DNA of 64,000 nt from Porphyra umbilicalis. Its lineage: Eukaryota; Rhodophyta; Bangiophyceae; Bangiales; Bangiaceae. The stretch is taken from the NCBI GenBank assembly GCA_002049455.2, contig KV918787.1, positions 372,001 to 436,000 on the forward strand, in the 5' to 3' direction. Both the position numbers and the translations under genes were made by a program. The notes under the pieces were generated by a model. It saw only the letters and a list, made by a program, of their open reading frames with translations. It did not search any database and was not told the DNA's origin. Below, one piece after another: positions 11,601 to 21,134 of the stretch; position 1 is the first letter of the stretch; the number at the start of each line of letters is the position of its first letter.

Positions 11601-12585
11601 CTGCTTGATGGTTCCCTAATCGCATTAGGCTGACAATGCATCGGCACGTTCAAGGGCTGCTTGGAAAACGGTTGGCATCCGTCCCGAGGCCGAGAACTCT
11701 GTGTGCAATCGTTTTCGGTTTGTAATCCGGTCTTAAAGCGTGTTTCGCATTGGATTGATAACGACCCGAACCACCAAAGGTTAAACAAAACACCTGGCGA
11801 AAAATGGTTTCTACCAGTTGCTCGCAGCCTGTTGCCACTTCACACCCGCTCGTGCCGCCCACAGTCCATGGATCCGTGATCAACGGTTGAATGCAAGTGT
11901 CCAGCGTGCCACCACCCGCGGCACGCCGGACGCTTGCGTGGCTGACCCACTGCGGTCCGCGCGGCCGCTGCGGCCGCCTCACCCCCCCTCCCCCCGCTCC
12001 CCTCCACCCCGCGCATCGTCCCCACCGCCCGTGGCGGCGGCGGTCCCCACTCTGCGTGGCCGTCCGCCCCAATTCACCCCCAAAATGCAGCGACGCCGCC
12101 CGACGATGCGGCGCGGCGGCGGCGCGGCGGCGCGGCGGCGCGGCGGCGCGGCGGCGCGGCGGCGCGGCGGCGCGGCGGCGAGGCCAGCGGGGCCACCGCC
12201 CGCCTCTGCGTCCGCGGCACTCCCCGCCGCGGCACGAGGGGAGCCGCGGGGGAGCCGCGGGGGAGTCGCACCCGCCGGGGGCGGCACGTCGGCCCCCCCG
12301 CCTCACCCGCGGGCTTGGGGATGGGGGCGGGCGCGCGCGGCTTTGGGTGGCGCCCGCCGCCGCTGCCGCCGTCGCCACCGCCACCGCCGCGACCGTGGTT
12401 GGCGTCGGCGGTGGGGGGCGCGCGCGTACGTAGGTGGCGCAACGGCGGGGGCGCTGACGGACACTTTTGGTTTTTCTTGACGGTGACGACGGACACTTTT
12501 TGAGGGTTTTTTTTGACGGTGACGACGGGCGTGGTCGCGGTGACCGACGCGGCAGCTGGAAGGTCGGGGGGTGGGGGCGGCGGCC
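8623..12585. other. Long intergenic region, no recognisable gene
   Basis: Mixed composition. Parts at 9.0-9.8 and 10.4-10.8 kb are GC-rich; 10.9-11.9 kb is closer to balanced and resembles decayed repeat sequence. Neither strand offers a frame with a known motif. At 12103-12180 a GGC-rich tandem triplet/hexamer repeat (GGCGC units) leads into the VPS52 gene. At 12465-12525 a short imperfect duplication (TTTTTGACGGTGACGACGG) lies just upstream of its start codon. Confidence 0.4.
12103..12182. repeat. GGCGCGGCG simple repeat
   Basis: Roughly 80 bp of pure GGC/GCG units, including GGCGCGGCGGCGC multimers, seen directly. It lies about 400 bp upstream of the VPS52 start. It would form stable secondary structure and may be of variable length. 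Confidence 0.85.
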
Positions 12586-13746
12586 ATGGAGTGGCCCGCG
12601 GGACTTGTCGGTAGTGGCTCGGGCGGCGTCTCGGTCGGCGGGTCTCGACGCCCCTCGGGCGGCGCCTCGACGAGCGCCACGTCGTCCTCGACGCTGTCGG
12701 CGGTGCCTTGGGCGGGGGGTGAGGCCCCCAGTGGGTGTGGCGGCGGCCGCCGCATCCCGTTTTCCGACACATTGTTGGACGGCGAGTCGCCGGCGGGTGC
12801 CTTCGACGGCGGGCGGTGGACGGCGTCGCGGAGCTCGGCGGGCGGCTCGTCGTCGGGGGGCGGCCACCCGTTGGACGACGAAGACGTTCCTGGCAGCGTC
12901 GGTGGGGGGAGTGGGTGCAGCGGGGGTGCGCCGCCGGGCCGCCGCGACAGCTGGGAGGGCTCCCGCGAAGGGAGCACCTCCCACCCCACGGACCCCCCCG
13001 GTGCAGGGGACGGGGACGGATGGCCGACCGTCGAGGCGGACCCCGACCGCGTCGACGCGGCCGTCGACGACGGCTTTGACGAGTTTGACAGCGACGCTGA
13101 CGACGACGTCTTGTGGACGGTCGTCTTGTCGTCCCTGCCCCAATTCGCCACTCCCCCTCCGGCGCCGGCGGCGCCCGCCACGGCGGGCGGCCGCCCCGCC
13201 CCCTCCTTTGTCGACACGCCCGGCTTGTCGTCGAGCAACCTCTCCCCCCCTCCTCCCCCGCCCCCCACAGAGGCGGGCACCACCACCCGCCGCGCGCGGC
13301 GGCCACCCGGCGGCCCCGCCGACGCGCCCTTTTCCGTGCGGCGCGCCGAGGAAAACGCGGCGGCGTGGACGGCGTCGGCGCGCTCCGCCCTCGCGTCTGC
13401 GGCGGCGCACCGCGCCGACGTGGCGACCGCCCTCGCCGCCATTGCCGACGCGGCGGGGTCGATTGGCGCGCGCGCGCGGGCGGCGGCGGCCGCCACGGGC
13501 GCCGCGGCGGCAGAGGCGGCGGCCGCGCGGGGCGCCGCCGCCCACGCGGCCGCCGTGGCCGACCGCCTCGCGGCGGTGGCGCGGTCGGTGGCGCTGCCGC
13601 CGTCGCTCGCGGCGGACGTGTGGACGGCCGACGTGGGGGGGGGGGCGTTTGTCGCCGCGCTGCGGGAGCTGGAGGGCAAGGCCGCAGCGGTGGCGGGCAG
13701 CGCCGCCGCCGCCGGCGGCCGACGCGGCGGCCGGCGTGTCGGTGGC

Positions 13747-13777
<31 letters not shown>

Positions 13778-16011
13778 GTGACGGCGGCGGCGGCGGCGCC
13801 GACGGCGACGGCGGGCTGGCGGCGGAAACGGCGTCCGCGGCGGCCATTGCCGAAGTCGCGCCCAAGGTGCGGCTGCTCGTGCACCACGCGGCGCGGCGTG
13901 CGGCGGCCGCCGCCGGCGGCGCCGTGGCGGCGCTCGCGGCCGCCCCCCCCCCGACCGCCCCGCCGCGCGCGCGGCAGTCGCGGCGGCGGCGCCGCACGTG
14001 GCGTTTCTCCGCCGCGCCGCGGTGCCGGCGGCGGGGCGCCTGTGGGCCGCCTACGCGGCGGCGGCGACGCGCCACGCGGGGTCTGCACTGCCAGCGTATG
14101 GGGTGGCGGTGACGACGCGGGGGCGGCGCGCCGACCGCGGCCGCGTTGCGGCGGGGGGGACGCGTGGGGGGGGGGGGGGGGGGGGTGCCCCCGCTCGTGT
14201 GGCCCCCGCCAGAGGGGGGGGGGGGGGGGGACACCTCCCCACGGGGGTGGGGGGGGGTCCCCTGGCGCCCCGCCGACCTGCTTGGGGGGGGAGGCGCGCT
14301 GCCGGCGCCGCCGGCGCCGCCGGCCGACCCGTTTTGGGTGTCACCGGCGCGGGCGGCGCGGGCGGTGGCGGCGGCAACGGCGCTGCCAGCGTCGGTGGAT
14401 GGTCGGGGGGGGGGAAGGGGGAACACCGCCCCCGCCGCCGACGACCTGCGGCTGGACGATGTGGTGCGGTCGGTCGGCAAGCGGCTGCTCGACGCGGTCA
14501 CGTCCGAGGCGGCCTTTTGCGGGGCGGTGTTTGGTCCCCCCCCCCCCCCCACGGCGCCTTCCTCCCCGCCCTCGTGACCGCCGCCGCGCCGCGGCTGCTC
14601 CCCCGCGTGCGGTCCGCCATTGACGCGTCGGTCGACGCCCTCGGCGTGGCGCTCGCGTGGGAGGCCACCGCCCGCCAGCGGGCGGCCGCCGCCGCGGCCG
14701 CCGCCGCCGACCGCGACGGCGGCGACGGCCACGTGGCGCCGTCGGCGGCGGCGCTCGACACCTACTATGCGGACGTGGAGGGGCTCGCCCAGTTCCGCCT
14801 TGCGGGCCTCCTCGACGCGCACGTGCGGGCGCTGTCGGGCGTCGACGCACGGTCGCTCTTTCGCGGCGACGGCAGCGTGTCGCCCCTCCCCGCGGCGGCG
14901 CGCCTCGGGCGGCTGGCGGGGGGGTTGGTCGCCGCCGCGTCGGCCGCCGCCGCGTCGGCGGCAGAGGCGCACGGGGGGGGGGGGGTGGTCCCCGCCCCGC
15001 CGCGGCGACCGCCGCCGCGGCCGACGGCGCCGCGCGCGCCGCCGCGCGCGCGCACACGCTGTGCACCGCCGCGTCGCGGGTGGAGGATGCGGCGGCGCGC
15101 CTGCTGTACGGGGTGGCGGGCTGCTACTCGGCGCCCAAGCAGCGGTACGTGTTTCTTGTCAACTCGGCGGCGGCGGTGGCGGCGGCGGCCGCGGCCGCGG
15201 CCGCCGCTGCCGCGTCGGGGGGCGGCGGCCAAGCGCCGGGGGCCGCCGCGACGGCGGCCACCGCCGCCGCACCCGCTTGCCCCGGCGGGCGGCTGCCGCG
15301 AGCGGTGAGTGCCCCCCCCCCCGCGGTGGGGGTGGCGCTCCCCCCCGCCCTCGCCGCCTTGCGCCCGTCGCCGTGCCCCGGCGCCGGCCTTGCGGCCGTT
15401 GTCGACGGCCACGTGCTCGCCTACGTGGCGGTGCTCGTCGACCGGGAGCACTTTCGGGAGCTCGGCCAGTTGGCAGAGCTCGGGGCGGCCGCACGCCACG
15501 CCGCCGGCGACGGCGGCGGCGACGGCGGCGGCGGGCGTGGCGGTTGCACGCCGCCCGCGTCGTCGCCAACGTCGACGCGGGGCACAGCGTCTGGCGGCCG
15601 TGGCGCGCCGCGCGTCAAGGGCGGGGGGGGCTGGTTCCCCCCACTCGCGCCCGCCGACGCGGCCGCCTACGTGGCGCCGCGCGTGGCGGCGCTGGCGGGG
15701 GATTGGGGGCGGCGGCTGGCGGCGGCGGCGGCCGAGGTGCGCGGCGCGTTTCCACACCCGCCCGTGCGGGCGGCGGTGCTGGCGGCGGTGGCGGAGCGGG
15801 TGGTGACCGCGCGGGCGGCGGCGGCCGCCGCGCTGGTGGCGGCGGCGGGGGGGGGGGGGGATGGGGAAGGGGGAGGGGAGGGGGGTGGGGGGGACGACAG
15901 AGTGGCGCAACGGCCGCGGCGGGGCTGTGGTCGGCGCCGCTCTTGGGCCGTGGGGAGCTCGAGGCCGAGCTCCGCCGCGCCGGCGTGCGCGTGCCGGCGG
16001 CGGGTCGGTGA
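12586..16011 (+). CDS. VPS52: Vps52-like GARP/EARP tethering complex subunit, frame broken at homopolymers
   Basis: Vps52 is a core subunit of GARP, which tethers endosome-derived vesicles at the trans-Golgi. Family landmarks appear in the right order, though in different frames: an acidic N-terminal part; an Ala-rich coiled coil followed by LAAVARSVALPPSL and FVAALRELEGK (13560-13690; Vps52s have a V/IPP and F-x-x-x-L-x-E-L block here); AFLRRAAVPAAGRLWAAY (about 14010-14060); VVRSVGKRLLDAVTSEAAFC (about 14462-14520); YYADVEGLAQFRLAGLLDAH then VRAL and SLF (about 14764-14866); YVFLVNSAAAV (about 15148); VDGHVLAYVAVLVDREHF (about 15400-15450); an alpha-helical stretch to about 15850; and a terminus ending near 16011. 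The reading frame changes next to poly-C or poly-G runs near 13947, 14170-14230, 14535, 14972, 15540-15625 and 15850, so sequencing indels or small introns must be assumed. Start: GCCATGG at 12586. Alternative: a pseudogene. Confidence 0.72.
14167..14230. repeat. Paired long poly-G tracts inside VPS52
   Basis: Two G runs of a dozen or more bases are separated by a short spacer. The VPS52 reading frame changes across them. Such tracts can form G-quadruplexes and are typical places for miscounted bases. Confidence 0.8.
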
Positions 16012-16460
16012 GCGGCCGCGGCCGCGGCCGCGTCGGCCGCTTTTTGGTAAGCGTGCACGTTGCGCGGACCATGGACGGAAACGGGCGAGGCATAGGAAAA
16101 CGGTCGAGGCGCAGCGGGGGGTGCCGCGTCCACGGGCGCCCGCGGAGCGGCGCAGACGTCGTCCGACCCGCCCGCCCGGCGCGCGCGTGGGCGCCCCGCG
16201 GCGACGCTGCCCCCATCCGGCTCGCCCCAGAGTGCCAGACGCGGGTCGGCGCGCGGCTGCGGCCGCGGCCGCGTCGGCCGCTCGTTGCCAAACGCGGGCG
16301 GCGCGCGGTCCATGGACAGAAACATGCGGGGCATAGGCGACAGGTCGAGACGCTGCCGATACGCAGCGGGGGGTGCCGCGTCCGCGGGCGCGGCCGGGGG
16401 TGCCGCGTCCACGGGCGCGGCTGGGGGTGCCGCGTCCACGGGCGCGGCCGCCATGCGACC
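16012..16460. repeat. GC-rich duplicated block with 27-bp tandem repeats
   Basis: A segment of about 130-150 bp occurs twice (about 16010-16140 and 16245-16400). Both copies share GCGGCCGCGGCCGCGTCGGC, a CCATGGAC core, GGCATAGG, GGTCGAG and GCAGCGGGGGGTGCCGCGTC. The second copy runs into three tandem units of about 27 bp (GGGGGTGCCGCGTCCACGGG plus GCGGC) up to about 16450. It lies between VPS52 and phytochelatin synthase, so it spans the terminator of one gene and the promoter of the other. Minus-strand frames across it (for example 15615-16454) are open only because of composition. Confidence 0.7.
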
Positions 16461-16869
16461 CGGGGACCGGTAGCCACGCTAAAATTGGCCTCGGCGGCGT
16501 CGTCAGACGGGCCCCCCCGCGTGGCGCGGGCACTCGTCCTGGTCCTTGCTGTGTGACTGATGACGATTTCGGCGGCGCCCCGCCGCGAATCCCCCCGCGC
16601 CACGTCTTGCACTCGCACGCCGGCTGTCATCCAACAGTGCAGTGGGGTGGCTCAGCATGCGCTGCGGCGCCGGCCCACCGCGGCCGCCGCCGTTGCCGTT
16701 GCCGTTGCCGCCGCCACCGCCACTGCTCTGCTTTGCCGTCGCCACCGCCACTACTCTGCTTTGCCGTCGCCACCGCCACTGCTCGACGTTGCCGCGCCCG
16801 CCGACAAGGGGCGCCCCCCCTGCTCCCCGCTCGCCCAACGGCCGTGCCCGTCCCCCATGGCGCAGGACC

Positions 16870-18149
16870 ATGTCGACGAGGCGGCGGGCGCGACGGGCGC
16901 CCCCGCCCCGGCGGTCCCGCCCGCCGCTCCGCCCGCGGGGACGTCCTCCCCCCCCCCCCCCCGCCGCCCGCCCCCCCCGCAAGACCTTTTATCGGCGCCC
17001 CCTCCCGCCGACCGTCACGGACTTGGCGTCCCCCCCTGGGGCGGCGGCGCTCGGACGCGCGCTCGCCGCATCGACGGCGGGTCCCTTCCTCGCCCTCGTC
17101 GGTGCCTACCAAACACAAGTGCACCCCGCGCTGTGTGGGCTGACGACGCTCGCCATGGCCCTCAACGGCCTCGGCGTTGACCCGGGGCGCGTCTGGGCGG
17201 GCGCGTGGCGGTGGTACGCGGAGGAGCTCCTCACCTGCTGCGTGCCGCTGGCGGTGGCGCGGGAGGCGGGCATCGACCTGGACGTGCTCGCCTGCCTCGG
17301 GCGCTGCAACGGGGCCGACGTGGCGGTCGTGCGGGGGCCGTCGACCGACGCGCTGCGCGCGGCGGTCCTGGACGTCGTCGGCGGGGAGGGGGGCGAGGGG
17401 GCGGGGGAGGGGGGACGCCTCGACGATGGGGACGATGGCGTGGCCGCCGCCGCCTCCGCCGACGCTGCCGCCGCGGCAGCGTCGACGGCCGCCACGTCGG
17501 CGGCGGCGGTGCTCGTCGCCGCGTACGACCGGCGGGGTCTCGGCCAAACGGGGAGCGGCCACTACAGCCCCGTTGCCGCCTACGACGCGGCCACCGACGC
17601 GGTGCTCGTGTTGGACGTGGCGCGCTTCAAGTACCCCCCGCACTGGGTGCCCGTGGGGGTGCTGTCGGCCGCCATGGGCACCGTCGACACGTCGACGGGC
17701 GCGCCACGGGGCTTCCTCGTCCTCCGCCGCCGTGCGACCAGCGGCGGCGGCGACGGTGGCGGGCAGGGGGGGGAGCGACCCGCCGCCGCCAACGAGGGCG
17801 ACAGCAGCAGCGTCCCGGGGGGGGTGGCGCCCCCGGCCCCACCCCTGACCGTGACGCTCGGCGGCGCGACGGGGGCGTGTGCGCGCCTCGACGCGGCCGT
17901 GCGGGCGGTGCGGGCCGTGGCGGGGCCGGGCGGCACGCCCGACGGCGACGCGGCCGCCGCACGGTCCGCCACCGCCGCCGCCGCTGCCGCGGGCGCGTTT
18001 GGTGGCGACGGCGTGCCGCCGCTGGTCGTGCCCCTCGCCGGTGGCGAGCTGCTGTGTGGGGGCAGCGGCGGCTGCTGCGCACCGGCGGCGGCGGCGGCGA
18101 CGGCGACAGCGATACCCGCGCGGAACGGCGCCGCCGCGCGTCAGGCGGG

Positions 18150-18180
<31 letters not shown>

Positions 18181-18720
18181 GCGGTGGCGGTGCCGCCGCC
18201 GCCGCCCGCACCGTCGGCGGCCGCGTGTGCCGCGTGCGCGGGCGGCGCGGCGACGGCCGCGTCGGCGGCGGCGGCGACGGAGCGCCTCGCGGCGGCCGCG
18301 CGTGGCACGCCCCTGTGGGCGGCGGTGACGGCGGCGGGCGCGCCCGCGGCGGGCGCGTCCGACGCGGCGGCGCTGGCGGCGGTGCTGACCGTCGCGGCGG
18401 TGCGGCGGTTGGCCGCGGGGGGGGGGGGGGGGGCGCTCCACCCGACGGCCGCGGGGGGGGCAGACGCGGACGCTGTCGGGGGGGGGGGGGGGGGGGGCGA
18501 CCCGGCGGTGGCGGCGGAGGCGGCCGCGCTCGCGGCGCTGCTCGCCGAGTTGGCGGTCGGCACCGGGCCGGGGGAGGGGGGGGGGCAGACGGCTGTGGGG
18601 GGTGCGTGGGGGGGCGCGTTTAGGGGCGTAGATTGTAGTGTGACGTGGCGGCGTGCACGCATGGGGCGGCTGGCCGGCTCGTTCTCAAGCGGCAACGGAG
18701 CTGTTACTCGGCACATGTAG
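16870..18720 (+). CDS. PCS: Phytochelatin synthase
   Basis: Glutathione gamma-glutamylcysteinyltransferase (EC 2.3.2.15), a papain-like enzyme that makes phytochelatins from glutathione for cadmium/arsenic and other metal tolerance. Landmarks: FYRRPLP near the N terminus; PALCGLTTLAMALNGL with the nucleophile at about Cys89; the block from PGRVWAGAWRWYAEELL to CC; CLGRCNGADV; GQTGSGHYSPVAAYD with His231; VLVLDVARFKYPPHWVP with Asp249. The His-Asp spacing is 18, as in Arabidopsis PCS1 (His162/Asp180). An Ala/Gly insertion of about 36 residues separates Cys from His compared with that enzyme. The C-terminal part carries scattered Cys pairs (CGGSGGCC, CAACAGG) and poly-Gly, consistent with the variable metal-sensing C domain. 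The start at 16870 was preferred to 16642 because the N terminus then resembles a targeting sequence; this is uncertain. Poly-G runs at 18419 and 18480 could hide a frame change in the tail. Confidence 0.93.
18419..18498. repeat. Poly-G tracts in the phytochelatin synthase 3' coding region
   Basis: Two runs of pure G (about 12 and 18 bases) lie within the C-terminal coding part. They would encode Gly stretches. Any length error would change the last 60-100 residues. Confidence 0.8.
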
Positions 18721-19254
18721 GGATTTGGTTTTCTTTGCCAGCCACCTTTGCCCACCCCTCGTGTCCGCGTCGCCTGCACACCGAGGGCGGGCCAAACAGG
18801 ATCCGTTCCCCGTGCAGCGCGGAGGGTTATCGGCGCCTGGCACCCCTCACGGGCGCGGCGGCACCGCACCCTGTTCCTTGCGGCCGACGGGACGCTCGGG
18901 CCACCGTCACGTGCCGCGCGCCCCCCCACCGCCCCACAGACGTCCCGACGCTGTGTGGGGTCCACGGCACGGCCCACGATAGGTACAAGTCGCGTCGCAG
19001 TCGCGCCATGACGCGTGGCCGTTTGCCCCCAGAGAACAATGGCCTGCCAGCGGGAGCTGGAGGAGAGGCCGCGTCGTCGGTACTGGCGGTCGGTCCCCGG
19101 CAAGCACAGGGGGCCCAAGGGAGGCGCCGGCGACCGCGCGGTGGTAGTTGCACGTCCGCCCCCAACTCCATGGCCGGCTCGCGCGCGGTCGCCCGCGTCC
19201 CCCCGCCCGAGAGGCCAGCGCGACCGGGCGCCCGCACCGCCCCGCGGCGCCCCG
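18721..19254. other. Intergenic region between convergent genes
   Basis: About 530 bp between the convergent phytochelatin synthase and F-box/LRR genes. I see no coding pattern, and it probably holds both 3' UTRs. Confidence 0.5.
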
Positions 19255-20280
19255 TCAAATGATTGTAAACTTCCACCGCAGCGCCGGGTAGCGCCGAAAG
19301 ACGACGCCCTCCAGGTAGCGCCGGCCAAACGCATTCTCGCTAACGTTGGCCGACCCCCGCTCCGCCGCGTCCATCAACTCGAGCAGCGCGTCCGGGAGCA
19401 CCTTGAGCCCGCACCCCCCCACGCCGAGGCGCCGCAGGTGGGGCCACGCCGCCCACACGGCGGGGTCCTCTGGGAGCGCCCCGACGCCCGCGTTCCAACT
19501 CACCGTCAGCACGGACAAGTCGTGGAGCGCCGCGAGGACGGGGGGCAGCCCGCCGGCGAGCCGGTTGCCGGCCACGTCAAGCAGCCGCAGGCGCACGCAG
19601 CGGCCGAGGGCGGGCGGCAGCGCCGTCAACTCATTGTCGTCGACGTAGAGCACCTCGAGGTGGCGGAACTCGCCAATGGCGGCGGGGAGGCGCACGAGGC
19701 CGACGCTGCCGAGGACGAGCCGCCGCAAGCGCACAAACTCGAGCGGCGTCGCCGCCGCGCGGCCCGCCCACGACCGGTACGGGTGGATGTTGCGGTGCTC
19801 CAGCGGCGCGTCCACCCACGCCGAGTGGAGGGGGCGCACCGCCGTGATGCGCGCGTCGAGGTGCGCGGCGGTTAGCCCGCGGAGGGCCGACCGGGGGGGG
19901 GCCGCCGCTTGGAGCGCAAACGCGTCGGCGAGCGGCAGGTGGCCGACGATGAGGTCAAAGAGGTCGACGGGGAGTGCCGCTAGGGTGTGCAAGTCCGACT
20001 CGGCGTCGGTGGGGGGGGGGTGGGCGTCGGGGGGGGGGGGGGGGGCGCCGTGGTCGGCGCAGGTGGGGGAGCCACCGGTGGCGGGAGTGGCACGCTGTCC
20101 ACCATCCTTCACGCGGGGTGGTAGACCAAGCCAGGGGCTGCGACGGACGAAAGGGGCGACGGGAGGGGACGACGCACGGGGAATGTGGCGAGGTAAATAG
20201 AGGGGTTGACCGTGATGGCAGCTGCCGCTGCAGAGGTCGCAGGCAAGCCCTTCTGTGCTGCTGGACAAAACGGGATTCAT
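19255..20280 (-). CDS. F-box/leucine-rich-repeat protein
   Basis: Predicted 341 residues. An F-box-like helix pair (LAALPVDLFDLIVGHLPLAD, then AFALQAAAP) lies near residues 115-145. Below it come leucine-rich repeats of the LxxLxLxxNxLxxLP type: LRRLVLGSVGLVRLPAAIGE, LEVLYVDDNELTALPPALG, LRLLDVAGNRLAGGLPPVL, LSVLTVSWNAGVGALPEDP and LRRLGVGGCGLKVLPDAL. F-box/LRR proteins act as substrate receptors of SCF ubiquitin ligases; the substrate is unknown. The start was placed at ATG 20280. The frame stays open to 20532, but that part lies in lower-GC repeat-like sequence bordering the mobile block and is unlikely to be coding. The first 100 residues are low complexity and the true start may be further inside. 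Confidence 0.84.
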   Translation of the reverse strand: MNPVLSSSTEGLACDLCSGSCHHGQPLYLPRHIPRASSPPVAPFVRRSPWLGLPPRVKDGGQRATPATGGSPTCADHGAPPPPPDAHPPPTDAESDLHTLAALPVDLFDLIVGHLPLADAFALQAAAPPRSALRGLTAAHLDARITAVRPLHSAWVDAPLEHRNIHPYRSWAGRAAATPLEFVRLRRLVLGSVGLVRLPAAIGEFRHLEVLYVDDNELTALPPALGRCVRLRLLDVAGNRLAGGLPPVLAALHDLSVLTVSWNAGVGALPEDPAVWAAWPHLRRLGVGGCGLKVLPDALLELMDAAERGSANVSENAFGRRYLEGVVFRRYPALRWKFTII

Positions 20281-21134
20281 CGTCACGGCTGCACAGCGAG
20301 ACGTGAGCGCGTCCTTATTTAATCCTGGGCCCGAGATCGGATTTTCCCGAGGATATGATGAAGGATAGAATTTCTTATGCAGCCACATCGATTCTCGAGG
20401 TTGGTTTGGCGCAAGCATGAGATCATCCTGTACCGATCCAGAGATCGGCTCAGGGAAGTCGGTCGGATTTTCCAGAGGACTGTCCGGACGAGATCTCCTA
20501 CTCGGTACAGGACGAGTCGTGGAATTAATCATGAATCTATCCTGTGAGCTTTTCCCGTTGCGTCGTCTGGACCGTCCTCAGGATAATGTTGAAGATCAGG
20601 TGAGGCCTGTTTTGGGGGACTGTTTTCGGGGACTGTCCTTCAGATAGTCTGCGAGATCAAACGACGGGCAAGGCGGTGCATACGCCTAGGGTACAGCCAG
20701 AACATAGCCTCTGGTCACAGTTGGTGGGCCAGACAAATCACTGCAGAACAGAAGGCTCTGTATCGCAAATCTCCTGTAGGAGTGGTCCGTGCACCTTGTA
20801 GCACCAGCCGGGATACTCTTGGGTGGCCACGAATCCGGGAATCAGGCGAGGAGCCTCACACCACATTGATCTGAAGACGGGAGCCTCGGTTGCCACCAGC
20901 GCATGAGCCTGAGCCTCACCCATTGGTTCACGTGCGGTGGTGGCTTTGCCCCGCTCTTCGCTCTTCGCCAGAGTGCCTTCCTCCGTTGCCCCTTCAAAGT
21001 TTTGCTTCGACGTCGTGCACGCCTCACCGCCTCCGCTCCGTGCGCATGCAGAGCTTGTGGTACCACCTATCCTCCCGTCGCACCGTGTCGCGTCAGTGCC
21101 TGGATCAGTCCAACTTGTTCTCATCCAGTAAAAC
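20281..21134. repeat. Left flank of mobile block: subterminal-type short repeats
   Basis: GC drops sharply here relative to the host genes. Visible structure: a 17-base direct repeat with one mismatch at 20337-20353 and 20461-20477 (TCGGATTTTCC, one variable base, GAGGA); several GGACTGTCC/GGACCGTCC-like units (about 20478, 20570, 20630); CTCAGGATAAT near 20579. Similar GGATAATC and GACAGTCCTC units occur on the far side of the block (35.2-35.75 kb), partly inverted. This resembles the clustered subterminal repeats of CACTA-like elements, but I could not fix a terminal inverted repeat or a target-site duplication. It also contains the transposase promoter. Confidence 0.5.

Noticed and set aside
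15615-16533. Minus-strand Ala/Pro-rich frame overlapping the VPS52 end
   Set aside because: It is antisense to the conserved VPS52 C-terminal helices and consists of composition-driven repeats.
20281-20532. N-terminal extension of the F-box/LRR protein
   Set aside because: The frame is open but lies in lower-GC repeat sequence that belongs to the mobile block flank.
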